This document shows, piece after piece, positions 46,889-55,279 of a stretch of 64,000 nt of DNA. The stretch lies in assembly GCA_016720595.1 (NCBI GenBank), contig JADKKI010000032.1, positions 1 to 64,000 on the forward strand, read 5' to 3'. The notes beneath the pieces were generated by a model. The model was not told where the DNA came from, did no database searches, and was given only the letters and a program-made list of their open reading frames with translations. The position numbers and the translations under genes are program-made. Source of the DNA: Myxococcales bacterium (lineage in GTDB: Bacteria > Myxococcota_A > Polyangia > Haliangiales > Haliangiaceae). Within the stretch, counting starts at the first letter, position 1, and every line of letters begins with the position of its first letter.

Positions 46889-47446
46889 ATGGGGAATGCT
46901 CTCGCGCTCGTCCTGCTTGGCTACTTCTCCGGCGCGGTCCCGTTCGGCGTGATCCTCGCGCACCTGCGCGGGGTCAACATTCGAGAGCACGGCAGCGGCA
47001 ACATCGGCGCGACCAACGTGACGCGCGTCCTCGGCCCCGCCCTCGGCGCGGTCGTCCTCGTGCTCGATGCTGGAAAGGGCGCGCTCCCCACCTGGTACGC
47101 CGTGCATCACACCGCCGATCCGTGGATCATCGTGGCGACGGGCGGCGCGGCGATCGTCGGTCACTGCTTCTCACCGTTCCTCGCATTCACCGGCGGCAAG
47201 GGCGTGGCCACGGCGACCGGCGTGTTCCTCGTACTCGCGCCGCAGCAGCTCGGCATCGCGATCGCGGTGTTCCTGGTCGTGCTTGCCTGGAAGCGCGTCC
47301 CGGCGCTCGGCTCGCTTGCGGGCGTGGCGACCCTGTGCGGGCTGATGTGGCTCCGCGGTGACCGCTGGACCGCCGTGCTCGCGCTGGGGACCCTGATCCT
47401 GCTCGTCTACACGCACCGCTCGAACCTGGCGAAGCTCACCAGGTAG
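46889..47446 (+). CDS. plsY: Glycerol-3-phosphate acyltransferase PlsY
   Basis: The 185-residue polytopic enzyme acylates glycerol-3-phosphate with acyl phosphate at the inner membrane, the first committed step in phospholipid synthesis. Signatures are GYFSGAVPFGVILA, GSGNIGATNVTRVLG and GHCFSPFLAFTGGKGVATATG. It starts 4 bp after dinG and its 3' end overlaps convergent folK by 11 bp. Confidence 0.96.
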   Translation: MGNALALVLLGYFSGAVPFGVILAHLRGVNIREHGSGNIGATNVTRVLGPALGAVVLVLDAGKGALPTWYAVHHTADPWIIVATGGAAIVGHCFSPFLAFTGGKGVATATGVFLVLAPQQLGIAIAVFLVVLAWKRVPALGSLAGVATLCGLMWLRGDRWTAVLALGTLILLVYTHRSNLAKLTR

Positions 47447-47927
47447 AGGCGAGGTGCTCCACGGCCTGCTCGTGCACCGTTGCGAGCCAGTGCGAGAGCG
47501 GCTTCCCGAGAACGACGGCGTCCTCTCCGAGGAGCTCGGCGAGCGGCGCGAGGGCGAACCGGCGCTCGGTCAGGCGCGGATGCGGGATCTCGAGCTCGGG
47601 CGTCCGGATCACACGCTCCCCCCAGACCAGCACGTCGAGATCGAGGGTGCGCGGCCCCCACCGCACCTCCTGCTCGCGACGCCGTCCGAGCAGGCGCTCG
47701 AGCTCGAGCAAGATCGCGTGAAGCTCCGTGGGCTGGACGTCGGGAGCGACCAGCGCGACGGCCGTGTTGTAGAACGCCGCTTGCGCCGGACCGAGCGGTG
47801 CGGTCCGGTACAGCGGCGCCGAGCGCACCGTCCCGAGCGCGGCCAGCGCCTCGCGCGCGAGCCGGAACCTCTCGAGGATCTCGGCCTCGGTCCCGACATT
47901 GCCGCCGAGCCCGATGACGATCGTCAC
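47436..47927 (-). CDS. folK: 6-hydroxymethyl-7,8-dihydropterin pyrophosphokinase
   Basis: The 163-residue HPPK transfers pyrophosphate to the pterin in folate synthesis. The family motifs IGLGGNVG, LYRTAPLGP, FYNTAVAL, RWGPRTLDLDVL and EIPHPRLTERRFAL are all present. GTG 47927 overlaps the stop of the upstream hydrolase by 4 bp. No other folate gene lies here. Confidence 0.95.
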   Translation of the reverse strand: MTIVIGLGGNVGTEAEILERFRLAREALAALGTVRSAPLYRTAPLGPAQAAFYNTAVALVAPDVQPTELHAILLELERLLGRRREQEVRWGPRTLDLDVLVWGERVIRTPELEIPHPRLTERRFALAPLAELLGEDAVVLGKPLSHWLATVHEQAVEHLASTW

Positions 47928-48580
47928 GGGCGCGCGATCACGGAGTTGCGCAGGATACCGATGCCTTCGATCTCGACCTCCACGACATCGCCTGGCGTCA
48001 GGTTGCCGACTCCCGAGGGGGTGCCCGTCGAGATCACGTCGCCGACCTCCAGCGTCATGTGCTGGCTGACGAACGCGATCAACGTCGGGACATCGAAGAT
48101 CAGATCAGCCGTCGTCGAGTCCTGCTTGAGGGCCCCGTTGACCCGGGTCTGGATCCGCAGGTTGGAAGGATCGAGCCCGGCCACGATCCGCGGTCCCAGG
48201 GGGCAGAACGTGTCGAAACCCTTGGCCCGCGTCCACTGGGTGTCCTTCTTCTGCAGGTCGCGGACGGTGACGTCGTTGATGCAGGTGAAGCCCAGGACGT
48301 AGGCGAGCGATTGCTCACGGGAAATCCGGCGCGCGCGCTGGCCGATCACCACTCCCAGCTCCCCTTCGTAGTCGACCCGCTCGTACCCGGCGGGGCGCTC
48401 GATGGCTCCTCCGTCCGGAATCAGTGACGATCGGGGCTTCAAAAACATCAGGGGCTCCTCGGGAAGTCCCTTACCCATCTCGACGGCGTGAGCCCGGTAA
48501 TTGACGCCGATGCCGATGATCTTGCTCGGAACCAGGTCGAATTGTTCGCGAGAACTTGCCCGCTCGACGGAGACCAGCAT
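47924..48580 (-). CDS. Fumarylacetoacetate hydrolase-family protein
   Basis: The 218-residue protein has the FAH fold motifs IGIGVNYRAHAVEMG, the metal-binding DYEGELGVVIG, a second acidic set near INDVTVRDLQ and the C-terminal STGTPSGVG. Such enzymes cleave acylpyruvates or act as isomerases in aromatic catabolism, or as oxaloacetate decarboxylases; the substrate is not deduced. ATG 48580 was chosen because a longer start at 48616 would overlap the -35 box of the divergent FHA promoter. Confidence 0.88.
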   Translation of the reverse strand: MLVSVERASSREQFDLVPSKIIGIGVNYRAHAVEMGKGLPEEPLMFLKPRSSLIPDGGAIERPAGYERVDYEGELGVVIGQRARRISREQSLAYVLGFTCINDVTVRDLQKKDTQWTRAKGFDTFCPLGPRIVAGLDPSNLRIQTRVNGALKQDSTTADLIFDVPTLIAFVSQHMTLEVGDVISTGTPSGVGNLTPGDVVEVEIEGIGILRNSVIARP

Positions 48581-48615
48581 GGGAGGAAAGGTAGGACACC
48601 TCGGGAGAGCTGTCA

Positions 48616-48644
48616 TTGATCCATAGCGTTACCCCCCGTACAAT
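48616..48644 (+). promoter_or_regulatory. Sigma-70-like promoter for the FHA gene
   Basis: TTGATC (48616-48621) and TACAAT (48639-48644) are separated by exactly 17 bp. The start site would be near 48651, at or next to the ATG at 48652. This predicts a leaderless or near-leaderless mRNA. Confidence 0.6.
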
Positions 48645-48651
48645 TTACGTG

Positions 48652-51012
48652 ATGGGCCGGGCTCCAAATCCTGGAGCGCCACAGCGCGTAAGCGCTCATG
48701 TGGTGCCGAAGGCCCAAGCTTTCTCTGACGATGAGGAAGAGAAGACCACGATCGAATCGGGGTGGGAGGAAGAGGCCTCCACGACGGTCGAGCAGGGAGA
48801 GGTCGCAGAGAAGATCCGCGCACTGGGCGTGGATGCGCAGCGTCGTAACAACATCACCAACGTCACCTCGACCAACGCGGGCCTGCAGGACGAGCTGACG
48901 GTCGATGATCAGCGGGCCAACGCCGCGATCTCGATGATCACGCCGATGTCCCAGGCCCGGCTCCTGATCACCGGCGGTAACGACAGCGGCGCCGAGCTGC
49001 TGGTCGCTCCCGGCAAGAGCTACACGATCGGGCGCGCCGTCGACAACGACTGTGTCCTCACGGACATCGCGGTGTCGCGCAAGCACTTCGATCTCCGCTA
49101 CGAGGCCGGATCGTGGGTGCTGGTGGATCGCGGCTCGGGCAACGGCACGCTGGTCAACAACAACATCGAAGACCAGCCGTTCATGCTCGCGAACGGCGAC
49201 ACGATCGAGATCGGCAACACGACGTTCCGGTTCGAGATCCCGAACGGCGTCCCACGGATCGCGTCGAGCGTCGATGTCTCGATCGACACACCGCGACCCG
49301 ACGACGACGACGAGGAGGACGAGCCGTCGACCGTCGCCGGAAAGCCGCTGCGGGCCGAGGAGATCATGACCCCGTCGCAGATGCCGCCTCCGGCGTTCGC
49401 GCGGCCGAAGACCTTGCCTCCGCCCGCGCCACCGCTGCGTTCGCGCAGTCCGTCAGCGGCACCGATGCCGATGCCGATGCCGGTCCTCAACGCCTCGCCG
49501 GGCTACCCGCAGCCGATTCCTTCGGCTGCGACCACCATTCCGTCGCTTGGTCAGGGCAACTCTGTGCGTCCGATGGGCTCGCCGACCATGCTCGGCGATG
49601 CGATGGGGATGCCGATGCCCAACACGCTGCCGACGACGATCCCGGGTCAGGGTCGGCCGCTCGCGCCTTCGCAGCTACCGCCCCAGCAGCTGCCCCAGCA
49701 GCACTACAACGGCGGCTATCCGTCGGCGAGCAATCAGGCGCAGATGCTGGTCGTCGGCAATCACATCCCGCGGGATGCGACCTCGACGGCGCTCGTCCCA
49801 CCGACCCCGTACAACGGCATGCCGGTGCTGGCACAGCAGCCCGTGTACGCACCGCCCCAGATCTCGCGTCGCACGAAGATGATCCTCGCGGGCGCCGGGT
49901 TGACGCTGTTCGCGGCGATCGCCACGGTCGCGATCATCAAAGGCTCGAGCGGTGGTGCTCCAGCAAACGGAGCGCAGCCGGATCCCGTCAAGACCGAGCC
50001 GGTCAAGACCGCGCCGCCCGTCGGCAAGACGATCCAGCCGATCGATCCACCGCCGCAGACGACCAAGGTCGATCCGCCCAAGAAGGATCCTCCCAAGGTC
50101 GATCCGCCCAAGACGATCGCGACCGTCGTTCCGCCCAAGGTCGATCCGCCCAAGGTCGACCCTCCCAAGGTCGACCCGCCCAAGGTCGACCCGCCCAAGG
50201 TCGATCCGCCCAAGACGATCGCGACCGTCGTTCCGCCCAAGGTCGATCCGCCCAAGGTCGATCCGCCCAAGACGATCGCGACCGTCGTTCCGCCCAAGGT
50301 CGATCCACCCAAGAAGGACCCGCCCAAGAAAGATCCTCCGAAGAAGGACCCGCCCAAGAAGGACCCGCCCAAGAAGGTCGTCAAGGCCGATCCACCGCCC
50401 AAGAAGGACCCGCCGCCGAAGAAGGAGCCGGCGAAGAAGCGCGTCGGCGTCGATACGTCGGGGATCAAGGCGAAGGCCGAGGATCAGTTCAAGGCCAAGC
50501 GGTTCAGCGAGGCGGCGGCAACGCTCCGTGCCGCAGCGGCCAGCTCGGATCCCGAGGACGCGACGGATCTGAAGTCAGCTGCGGCCGTCTACGAGCAGTT
50601 CGGGCGCGCCTACAACGTGGCGATGGCGCCCGGCACGGCCGCCAAGGATGCGTACCCCGCCCTGAAGCGCGCCAAGATCTACGATCCCGAGGGCGTGTTC
50701 AGCGCAGAGATCCAGTCCAAGCTCGCGCAGGTCGCACCGAAGGCGGCAGGCTCGTTCATGGCGGCGAAGAACTACGCGGCGGCCAAAGAAGCCGTGGCGG
50801 CCGCCGAGGCGGCAGGTGGTAGCAACAGCACCACGCAGGCCGTCCGGGCCACGCTCGAGCAGACGGCCGGTGCGCTCTACAAGGAAGCGATGAGCGAGCT
50901 GGCCGCAGATCCCGCTGGCGCCAAGGTCAAGCTCAAGCAGGTCCAGTCGATGGTGGACTCGAAGAGCTCCTGGTACCAGAAGGCCGGTAAGGCGCTCAGC
51001 GGCTCGGGTTAA
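48652..51012 (+). CDS. FHA-domain membrane protein with VDPPK repeats and TPR-like C-terminus
   Basis: In the 786-residue protein an acidic N-terminus precedes a forkhead-associated domain (about 115-205; YTIGRAVDNDC, SRKHFDL, GSGNGTLVNN), which binds phosphothreonine. A Pro-rich region follows, then one membrane helix (about 408-428; MILAGAGLTLFAAIATVAII). After it come many VDPPK/KDPPK repeats (about 472-596) and a helical, TPR-like C-terminus (about 600-786). By charge the FHA side is cytoplasmic and the repeats periplasmic. It may read phosphorylation by Ser/Thr kinases and signal across the membrane. The last 17 bp overlap a convergent regulator. Confidence 0.9.
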   Translation: MGRAPNPGAPQRVSAHVVPKAQAFSDDEEEKTTIESGWEEEASTTVEQGEVAEKIRALGVDAQRRNNITNVTSTNAGLQDELTVDDQRANAAISMITPMSQARLLITGGNDSGAELLVAPGKSYTIGRAVDNDCVLTDIAVSRKHFDLRYEAGSWVLVDRGSGNGTLVNNNIEDQPFMLANGDTIEIGNTTFRFEIPNGVPRIASSVDVSIDTPRPDDDDEEDEPSTVAGKPLRAEEIMTPSQMPPPAFARPKTLPPPAPPLRSRSPSAAPMPMPMPVLNASPGYPQPIPSAATTIPSLGQGNSVRPMGSPTMLGDAMGMPMPNTLPTTIPGQGRPLAPSQLPPQQLPQQHYNGGYPSASNQAQMLVVGNHIPRDATSTALVPPTPYNGMPVLAQQPVYAPPQISRRTKMILAGAGLTLFAAIATVAIIKGSSGGAPANGAQPDPVKTEPVKTAPPVGKTIQPIDPPPQTTKVDPPKKDPPKVDPPKTIATVVPPKVDPPKVDPPKVDPPKVDPPKVDPPKTIATVVPPKVDPPKVDPPKTIATVVPPKVDPPKKDPPKKDPPKKDPPKKDPPKKVVKADPPPKKDPPPKKEPAKKRVGVDTSGIKAKAEDQFKAKRFSEAAATLRAAAASSDPEDATDLKSAAAVYEQFGRAYNVAMAPGTAAKDAYPALKRAKIYDPEGVFSAEIQSKLAQVAPKAAGSFMAAKNYAAAKEAVAAAEAAGGSNSTTQAVRATLEQTAGALYKEAMSELAADPAGAKVKLKQVQSMVDSKSSWYQKAGKALSGSG
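50068..50440 (+). repeat. In-frame tandem repeat encoding VDPPK/KDPPK
   Basis: The 15-bp unit GTCGATCCGCCCAAG recurs many times with variants (GTCGACCCGCCCAAG, AAGGACCCGCCCAAG), interrupted by TIATVVPPK spacers encoded by ACGATCGCGACCGTCGTT. The unit length is a multiple of three, so copy-number change keeps the frame. It likely forms an extended polyproline-type spacer in the periplasm. Confidence 0.92.
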
Positions 51013-51385
51013 CGAGGTCGGCGATCACCTTCTCGAGGCGATCGAACTCGAACGGCTTGTCGATGTGTGCGTCCGCCCCGTAGAGCGGGGACGTGATCTC
51101 GTTCACCTGTGCACCGATCGCCGTGACCATCACGATCTTGATGCCCTGGGTGACGGGATCCTGCTTGAGGGCGCGCGCGACCTCCCAACCGGACTTGCCG
51201 GGCATCATCACGTCGAGGAGGACGAGGTCGGGCTTCTCGCGCTTCGCCAGCTCGAGCGCGCGATGCCCGTCATTGGCGGTGCTGACCTTGTACCCACGCT
51301 TGGTCAGGCGCGTGCTGAGCATCGAAACGATCTCCGGATCGTCGTCGACCACCAGGATGTTCGCCGTGTGTTGCCCCTTGGTCAT
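50996..51385 (-). CDS. Single-domain response regulator
   Basis: The 129-residue receiver has acidic residues in VVDDDPE, phospho-acceptor Asp in VLLDVMMPGKSG, Thr/Ala in MVTAIGAQ and Lys in IDKPFEFDRL. No output domain follows. It is convergent with and overlaps the FHA gene and is divergent from the membrane protein at 51447. No histidine kinase is adjacent. Confidence 0.92.
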   Translation of the reverse strand: MTKGQHTANILVVDDDPEIVSMLSTRLTKRGYKVSTANDGHRALELAKREKPDLVLLDVMMPGKSGWEVARALKQDPVTQGIKIVMVTAIGAQVNEITSPLYGADAHIDKPFEFDRLEKVIADLVNPSR

Positions 51386-51446
51386 CCCCGCGACGCTACG
51401 CCCCGCGGCTTCCCATCGTCAAGGCAGGCCGTGATACCAAGCGTCC

Positions 51447-52400
51447 GTGCGCCGCTGGATCTGGGTCGCGATCGTGCTCGTGATCGGCATCGCGGCGATC
51501 GTCATGATCGGCGATGTCAGGCAGCTCGGTGAGCGCCTGGGCACGTTTCGCTGGTGGGCCTTCGCCGCCGCCCTCGGCCTCGCGCTGACCAACTACGCGA
51601 TTCGCTTCCTGCGCTGGCAGATCTACCTCGGACACCAGCGCGTGAGGGTGCCCGTGGGATCGAGTGCGATCGTATTCGGGGCCGGGCTCTCACTCTCGAT
51701 CACGCCCGCGAAGCTCGGCGAGCTCGTGAAGAGCTACCTGCTGCGCGAGCTTCACGACATCCCGCCGACCCAGACGGCGCCGATCGTGGTCGCCGAGCGC
51801 GTGACGGATCTGATCGCGCTGGTGCTGGTCGCCGTCGTCGGGGTGGCGGTCTATGGCGTCCAGACGACGCTGATCCTCGCCGCGGGCGCGATCATCCTGC
51901 TCGGCCTCGTCTTGCTCGCCTGGCCGCGCCCGACCCGCGCTCTGATCGACCTCGTCACCCGTCCCGCGTTCGCGCGCCGATTCCGCGCGCCCCTTCAAGA
52001 GATCTATTCCGGGCTCGCTTCGCTGTGCCGCCCGAAGCTGCTCATCGTCGCGACCTTGATCGCGATCCCTGCCTGGGGCGCGGAGTGCATCGGGTTCGGC
52101 CTGATCGTGAATGCGTTCCCGGGCACCGAGGTCTCGATGGGGCTCGCCACCGTGATCTATGCGGCCACCTCGATCGCCGGGGCGCTCTCGTTCCTGCCCG
52201 GTGGGCTAGGTGTCACCGAAGGCGCGATGACCGTACTCTTGGTCAAGAGCGCCAGACACATCGACCAGGCCACCGCCCTCGATGCGACGCTGCTGACCCG
52301 CCTCGCCACGCTGTGGTTCGCGGTGTTGCTCGGCCTCGTGCTGCTCGCGGTCGCTCGTGGTCGAATCGCACGCCGCGCCGCACAAGCGCCGCCGCCCTGA
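51447..52400 (+). CDS. UPF0104/lysylphosphatidylglycerol-synthase-TM-like membrane protein
   Basis: The 317-residue protein has about eight hydrophobic segments and the family hallmarks ALTNYAIRFLRWQIYLG, ITPAKLGELVKSYLLRE, VVAERVTDLIALVL and SFLPGGLGVTEGAMTVLL. Members include the flippase half of MprF and YbhN-like proteins, so lipid translocation is plausible. The aminoacyl-transferase domain of MprF is absent. Confidence 0.87.
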   Translation: MRRWIWVAIVLVIGIAAIVMIGDVRQLGERLGTFRWWAFAAALGLALTNYAIRFLRWQIYLGHQRVRVPVGSSAIVFGAGLSLSITPAKLGELVKSYLLRELHDIPPTQTAPIVVAERVTDLIALVLVAVVGVAVYGVQTTLILAAGAIILLGLVLLAWPRPTRALIDLVTRPAFARRFRAPLQEIYSGLASLCRPKLLIVATLIAIPAWGAECIGFGLIVNAFPGTEVSMGLATVIYAATSIAGALSFLPGGLGVTEGAMTVLLVKSARHIDQATALDATLLTRLATLWFAVLLGLVLLAVARGRIARRAAQAPPP

Positions 52401-52417
52401 GTGGCTATACTCGTGGC

Positions 52418-53305
52418 ATGTCGGTAGGCGTGGATTTTGACTTCGCGAAGTGGATCGCCGGTCGCCGCGGTTCGATGGAACAGTCCGCGCGGGAGGGGGC
52501 GGTCTACGCCTTCTCCGGCGAGCGGAAGTTCCGTCGCACGCTGGCGATGGCCCGCCCGGTGACGATGGCCCTCGAGGCCACCACGCGGCTGTGGCGCGAC
52601 GTGGCCCGTAACGAGCTGCTCGGGACGGCGGTCAAGGTCTCCGACCAGCAGTACCCGCGGGTCTACGAGGCGGCGAAGGCCGCGGGGGCGGCGCTCCATG
52701 TCCGGGTCCCGGTGGTGTTCGCCGCACCCAACACGTCGATCAAGGTGAAGGTCCTCGGCACCGAAGACGCACCACACCTGATCGTCAACCTCGAGCTCGC
52801 CGAGAAGCTCGACGATACCGAGCTGGTCGCCGCGATCGGCCACGAGCTCGGCCACATCCAGAACGGCCACATCCTGTACGCCACGGCGCTGCACTACCTC
52901 ACCGGCTCGGCGGCGTTCTTCGTGCGCTGGGTGGTGCAGCCCGCGATCATGACCCTGCAGGCGTGGTCCCGCCGCGCGGAGATGACCTGTGATCGCGCGG
53001 CGCTCCTCGCCGTGCGCGATCTCGACAAGACGCTCGGCGCGATGGTCAAGCTCGAGCTCGGGCTCGACAAGGGCTCGGCGTTCAACGCCGAGGAGTACCT
53101 CAAGGCCCCGCCGGACGTGAAGAAGGGCGTGGGCCGCTACGGCGAGCTGTTCCGCTCGCATCCGTACGTGCCCAAGCGCGTGCAGGCCCTCCGGCTGTTC
53201 GCGGGCTCGGCGCTCTACGCGAGCGTCACCGGGCAAGATCCTGCAGGCAAACCCAGCCTGACCGATGTCGACAAGCAGGTCGGCGACCTCATCTCGGTGT
53301 TCTAG
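52418..53305 (+). CDS. M48-family metallopeptidase
   Basis: The 295-residue protein contains AAIGHELGHIQNGHI (HExxH, about 145-149), a hydrophobic region between about 155 and 185, and RRAEMTCDRAALLAV with the third zinc ligand Glu. It resembles HtpX/Ste24-type peptidases without the usual N-terminal membrane helices. It ends 12 bp before the dynamin gene, so the two are likely co-transcribed. Confidence 0.87.
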   Translation: MSVGVDFDFAKWIAGRRGSMEQSAREGAVYAFSGERKFRRTLAMARPVTMALEATTRLWRDVARNELLGTAVKVSDQQYPRVYEAAKAAGAALHVRVPVVFAAPNTSIKVKVLGTEDAPHLIVNLELAEKLDDTELVAAIGHELGHIQNGHILYATALHYLTGSAAFFVRWVVQPAIMTLQAWSRRAEMTCDRAALLAVRDLDKTLGAMVKLELGLDKGSAFNAEEYLKAPPDVKKGVGRYGELFRSHPYVPKRVQALRLFAGSALYASVTGQDPAGKPSLTDVDKQVGDLISVF

Positions 53306-53317
53306 GAGCCACGCACC

Positions 53318-55108
53318 ATGATCCTTCTCGAACATCACAAGTCAGCGAAGCGCGAGATCATCACTCGCTTCGAGCAGCTCGCCGAGGTCGCCGAGGGCGT
53401 CGGCATGGTCACCCTCGCACGCGATATCCGGACCACGCGGATCCCCAAGATCGAATCCGAGCGGTTCCACCTCGTCGTGCTCGGCGAGTTCAACCACGGC
53501 AAGTCGACGTTCGTGAACTCCATGCTCGGCAGCGACATCCTGCCCACGGGCATCACGCCGACCACCGCCTCGATCAACCACGTGGTGTGGGCCCAGCACC
53601 CCACCGCGCGCGTGATGCTGCTCTCCGGCGAGAGTCGATACCTCGAGCCGAGCCAGCTGAAGGACTGGGTCACGGTCGCCGGCGGTCACGCCTCCGAGGT
53701 GTCATATGTGGAGCTCGGCTATCCGAGCGATCTGCTGACGAACAATGTCGTGCTCGTCGATACCCCAGGCGTCAACGATCTCAACGAGCAGCGCGCGGAG
53801 GTCACGTACGGGTACGTGCCCCGAGCCGATGCCGTGGTGTTCCTCCTCGATGCAGGACAGGCGCTCAAGGACAGCGAGCGCGAGTTCCTGCGGTCGCGCG
53901 TGCTCGAGAATGCGCGCGACCGGCTGATCTTCGTCCTCGGCAAGATGGACATGCTGTCCTCCGACGAGAAGGTCGCCGTCATCGACTACGTGAAGAAGAA
54001 CCTCGCGCAGCTGATGCCGGATCCCGTGGTGTTCCCGCTCTCGGCCCGCGACTGGGCGAAGACCAAGGATCCAGCCAGCGGCATGCCGGAGCTCCTGGCG
54101 TACCTCGAGCGGTTCCTCGCGCGCGATCGCGCCCAGGTCATCCTCGATAACGCCGCGGCCGATGCGGCACGCACGGCGGCATACGTCGAGAACAACCTCG
54201 GCGTACGGATGCACAGCTACAACCTCAACATCGAAGAGCTCGAGGAGCGGATCACGGCGGTCCGCGAGCAGCTGGACACCTCGAAGCGCAAGCTCGACGA
54301 GCTGCACATCAGGATCGATGCCGATGCCGAATCGATCAAGGCGCAGATCGGGCTCGATCTCGAGGCGTTCGCGAAGTCGTTCGTGCAGGCGCTGCCCGCG
54401 CAGATCGACGCCGTCGATGCCAACGATGTGAAGGCGTACCTGCCGCAGTTCATCGAGGACAAGTTCAAGGAGTGGGCGGAGGTCGAGGGCGCGAAGCTCG
54501 CCGCGATGCTCGAGCACCTGGCAGAGGAGGTCATCTCGATCACCAACGAGAACGTGGCCGCCGCGGCCGCCACCCTCGCGGAGAGGCTCGGCCCAGAGGA
54601 CACGCAGGTCGAGATCTCGGTCGACAGCTTCAAGTACGACGTCGGCATCTATGCCGTCGGCGCGCTCGGCACCACCGTGATGCTGTTCGTGAACGCGCTG
54701 GCGGGCGGGCTGCTCACGCTGGCCGCGCCGATCCTCGCGATCGTCCTCAAGTCGAAGATCGCCGGCGACATCCGCGTGCAGGCGAAGGAGAAGGTCCCGG
54801 CCGCGGTGCTCAACGCGGCCGAGGCGATGAAGCCGCACTTCGATCGCTGCATCGATGACTTCGCGAAGCGGCTCTCGGAGTTCGTGTCCAACGCGGGCAA
54901 CACGCTCTACAAGGGCATCAGCGAGATCCTCGATCGCACGATGCGCGAGCGCCGCGAGCATGGGGGCGATCTCGAATCGATGAAGGGCGTGACCACCGCC
55001 CAGATCCTGCAGATCCGCGCCGCTTCGAGCGCGCTCAAGCAGCTGCGCGAGCACCTGTGGTCGAGCGAGACCGAGCCGGGCGAGCCTGACGCCCTGCCCG
55101 CTCCCTAG
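53318..55108 (+). CDS. Bacterial dynamin-like GTPase
   Basis: The 596-residue protein shows G1 LGEFNHGKSTFVNSMLG (about 55-71), G2 Thr in TGITPTTASIN, G3 DTPGVND (148-154) and G4 GKMD (208-211; the usual N/TKxD Asn or Thr is Gly). Long coiled-coil helices follow. A hydrophobic paddle candidate (YAVGALGTTVMLFVNALAGG, with TLAAPILAIV after it, about 440-475) lies before the final helices. Such proteins oligomerise on and remodel membranes upon GTP hydrolysis. It is downstream of an M48 peptidase and about 1.8 kb from a TPR-dynamin fusion. Confidence 0.9.
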   Translation: MILLEHHKSAKREIITRFEQLAEVAEGVGMVTLARDIRTTRIPKIESERFHLVVLGEFNHGKSTFVNSMLGSDILPTGITPTTASINHVVWAQHPTARVMLLSGESRYLEPSQLKDWVTVAGGHASEVSYVELGYPSDLLTNNVVLVDTPGVNDLNEQRAEVTYGYVPRADAVVFLLDAGQALKDSEREFLRSRVLENARDRLIFVLGKMDMLSSDEKVAVIDYVKKNLAQLMPDPVVFPLSARDWAKTKDPASGMPELLAYLERFLARDRAQVILDNAAADAARTAAYVENNLGVRMHSYNLNIEELEERITAVREQLDTSKRKLDELHIRIDADAESIKAQIGLDLEAFAKSFVQALPAQIDAVDANDVKAYLPQFIEDKFKEWAEVEGAKLAAMLEHLAEEVISITNENVAAAAATLAERLGPEDTQVEISVDSFKYDVGIYAVGALGTTVMLFVNALAGGLLTLAAPILAIVLKSKIAGDIRVQAKEKVPAAVLNAAEAMKPHFDRCIDDFAKRLSEFVSNAGNTLYKGISEILDRTMRERREHGGDLESMKGVTTAQILQIRAASSALKQLREHLWSSETEPGEPDALPAP

Positions 55109-55136
55109 CGCGGCCAGATCACGCGATGTTCACGAG

Positions 55137-55154
55137 CTGGCATGTGGGTGCCAG
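55137..55154. other. Hairpin in the 171-bp gap after the dynamin gene
   Basis: CTGGCA-TGTGGG-TGCCAG forms a 6-bp hairpin about 30 bp past the dynamin stop, without a clear T-tract. A second self-complementary stretch (AGCTTG-CTCCT-CAAGCT, near 55259-55275) sits directly before the lipoprotein ATG at 55280 and could mask ribosome binding. The rest of the gap holds nothing I recognise. Confidence 0.4.
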
Positions 55155-55279
55155 TCGTTTCCACATGGCTCGGCGCAGCATTCGTTCATCATTCGCCAGA
55201 CTTACAGGCGGATCGTAGCCAAGGCTTTGATCTGGCAGTGGTCGAACCGGTGGCCAGGAGCTTGCTCCTCAAGCTTCCC

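Noticed and set aside
50068..50440. Regular short repeats resembling a CRISPR array
   Set aside because: The units are 15 bp, in frame, and encode VDPPK without unique spacers; they are protein-coding repeats.
55137..55154. Inverted repeat considered as a terminator or sigma-54 site
   Set aside because: It has no T-tract, and GG and GC are 11 bp apart instead of 12.
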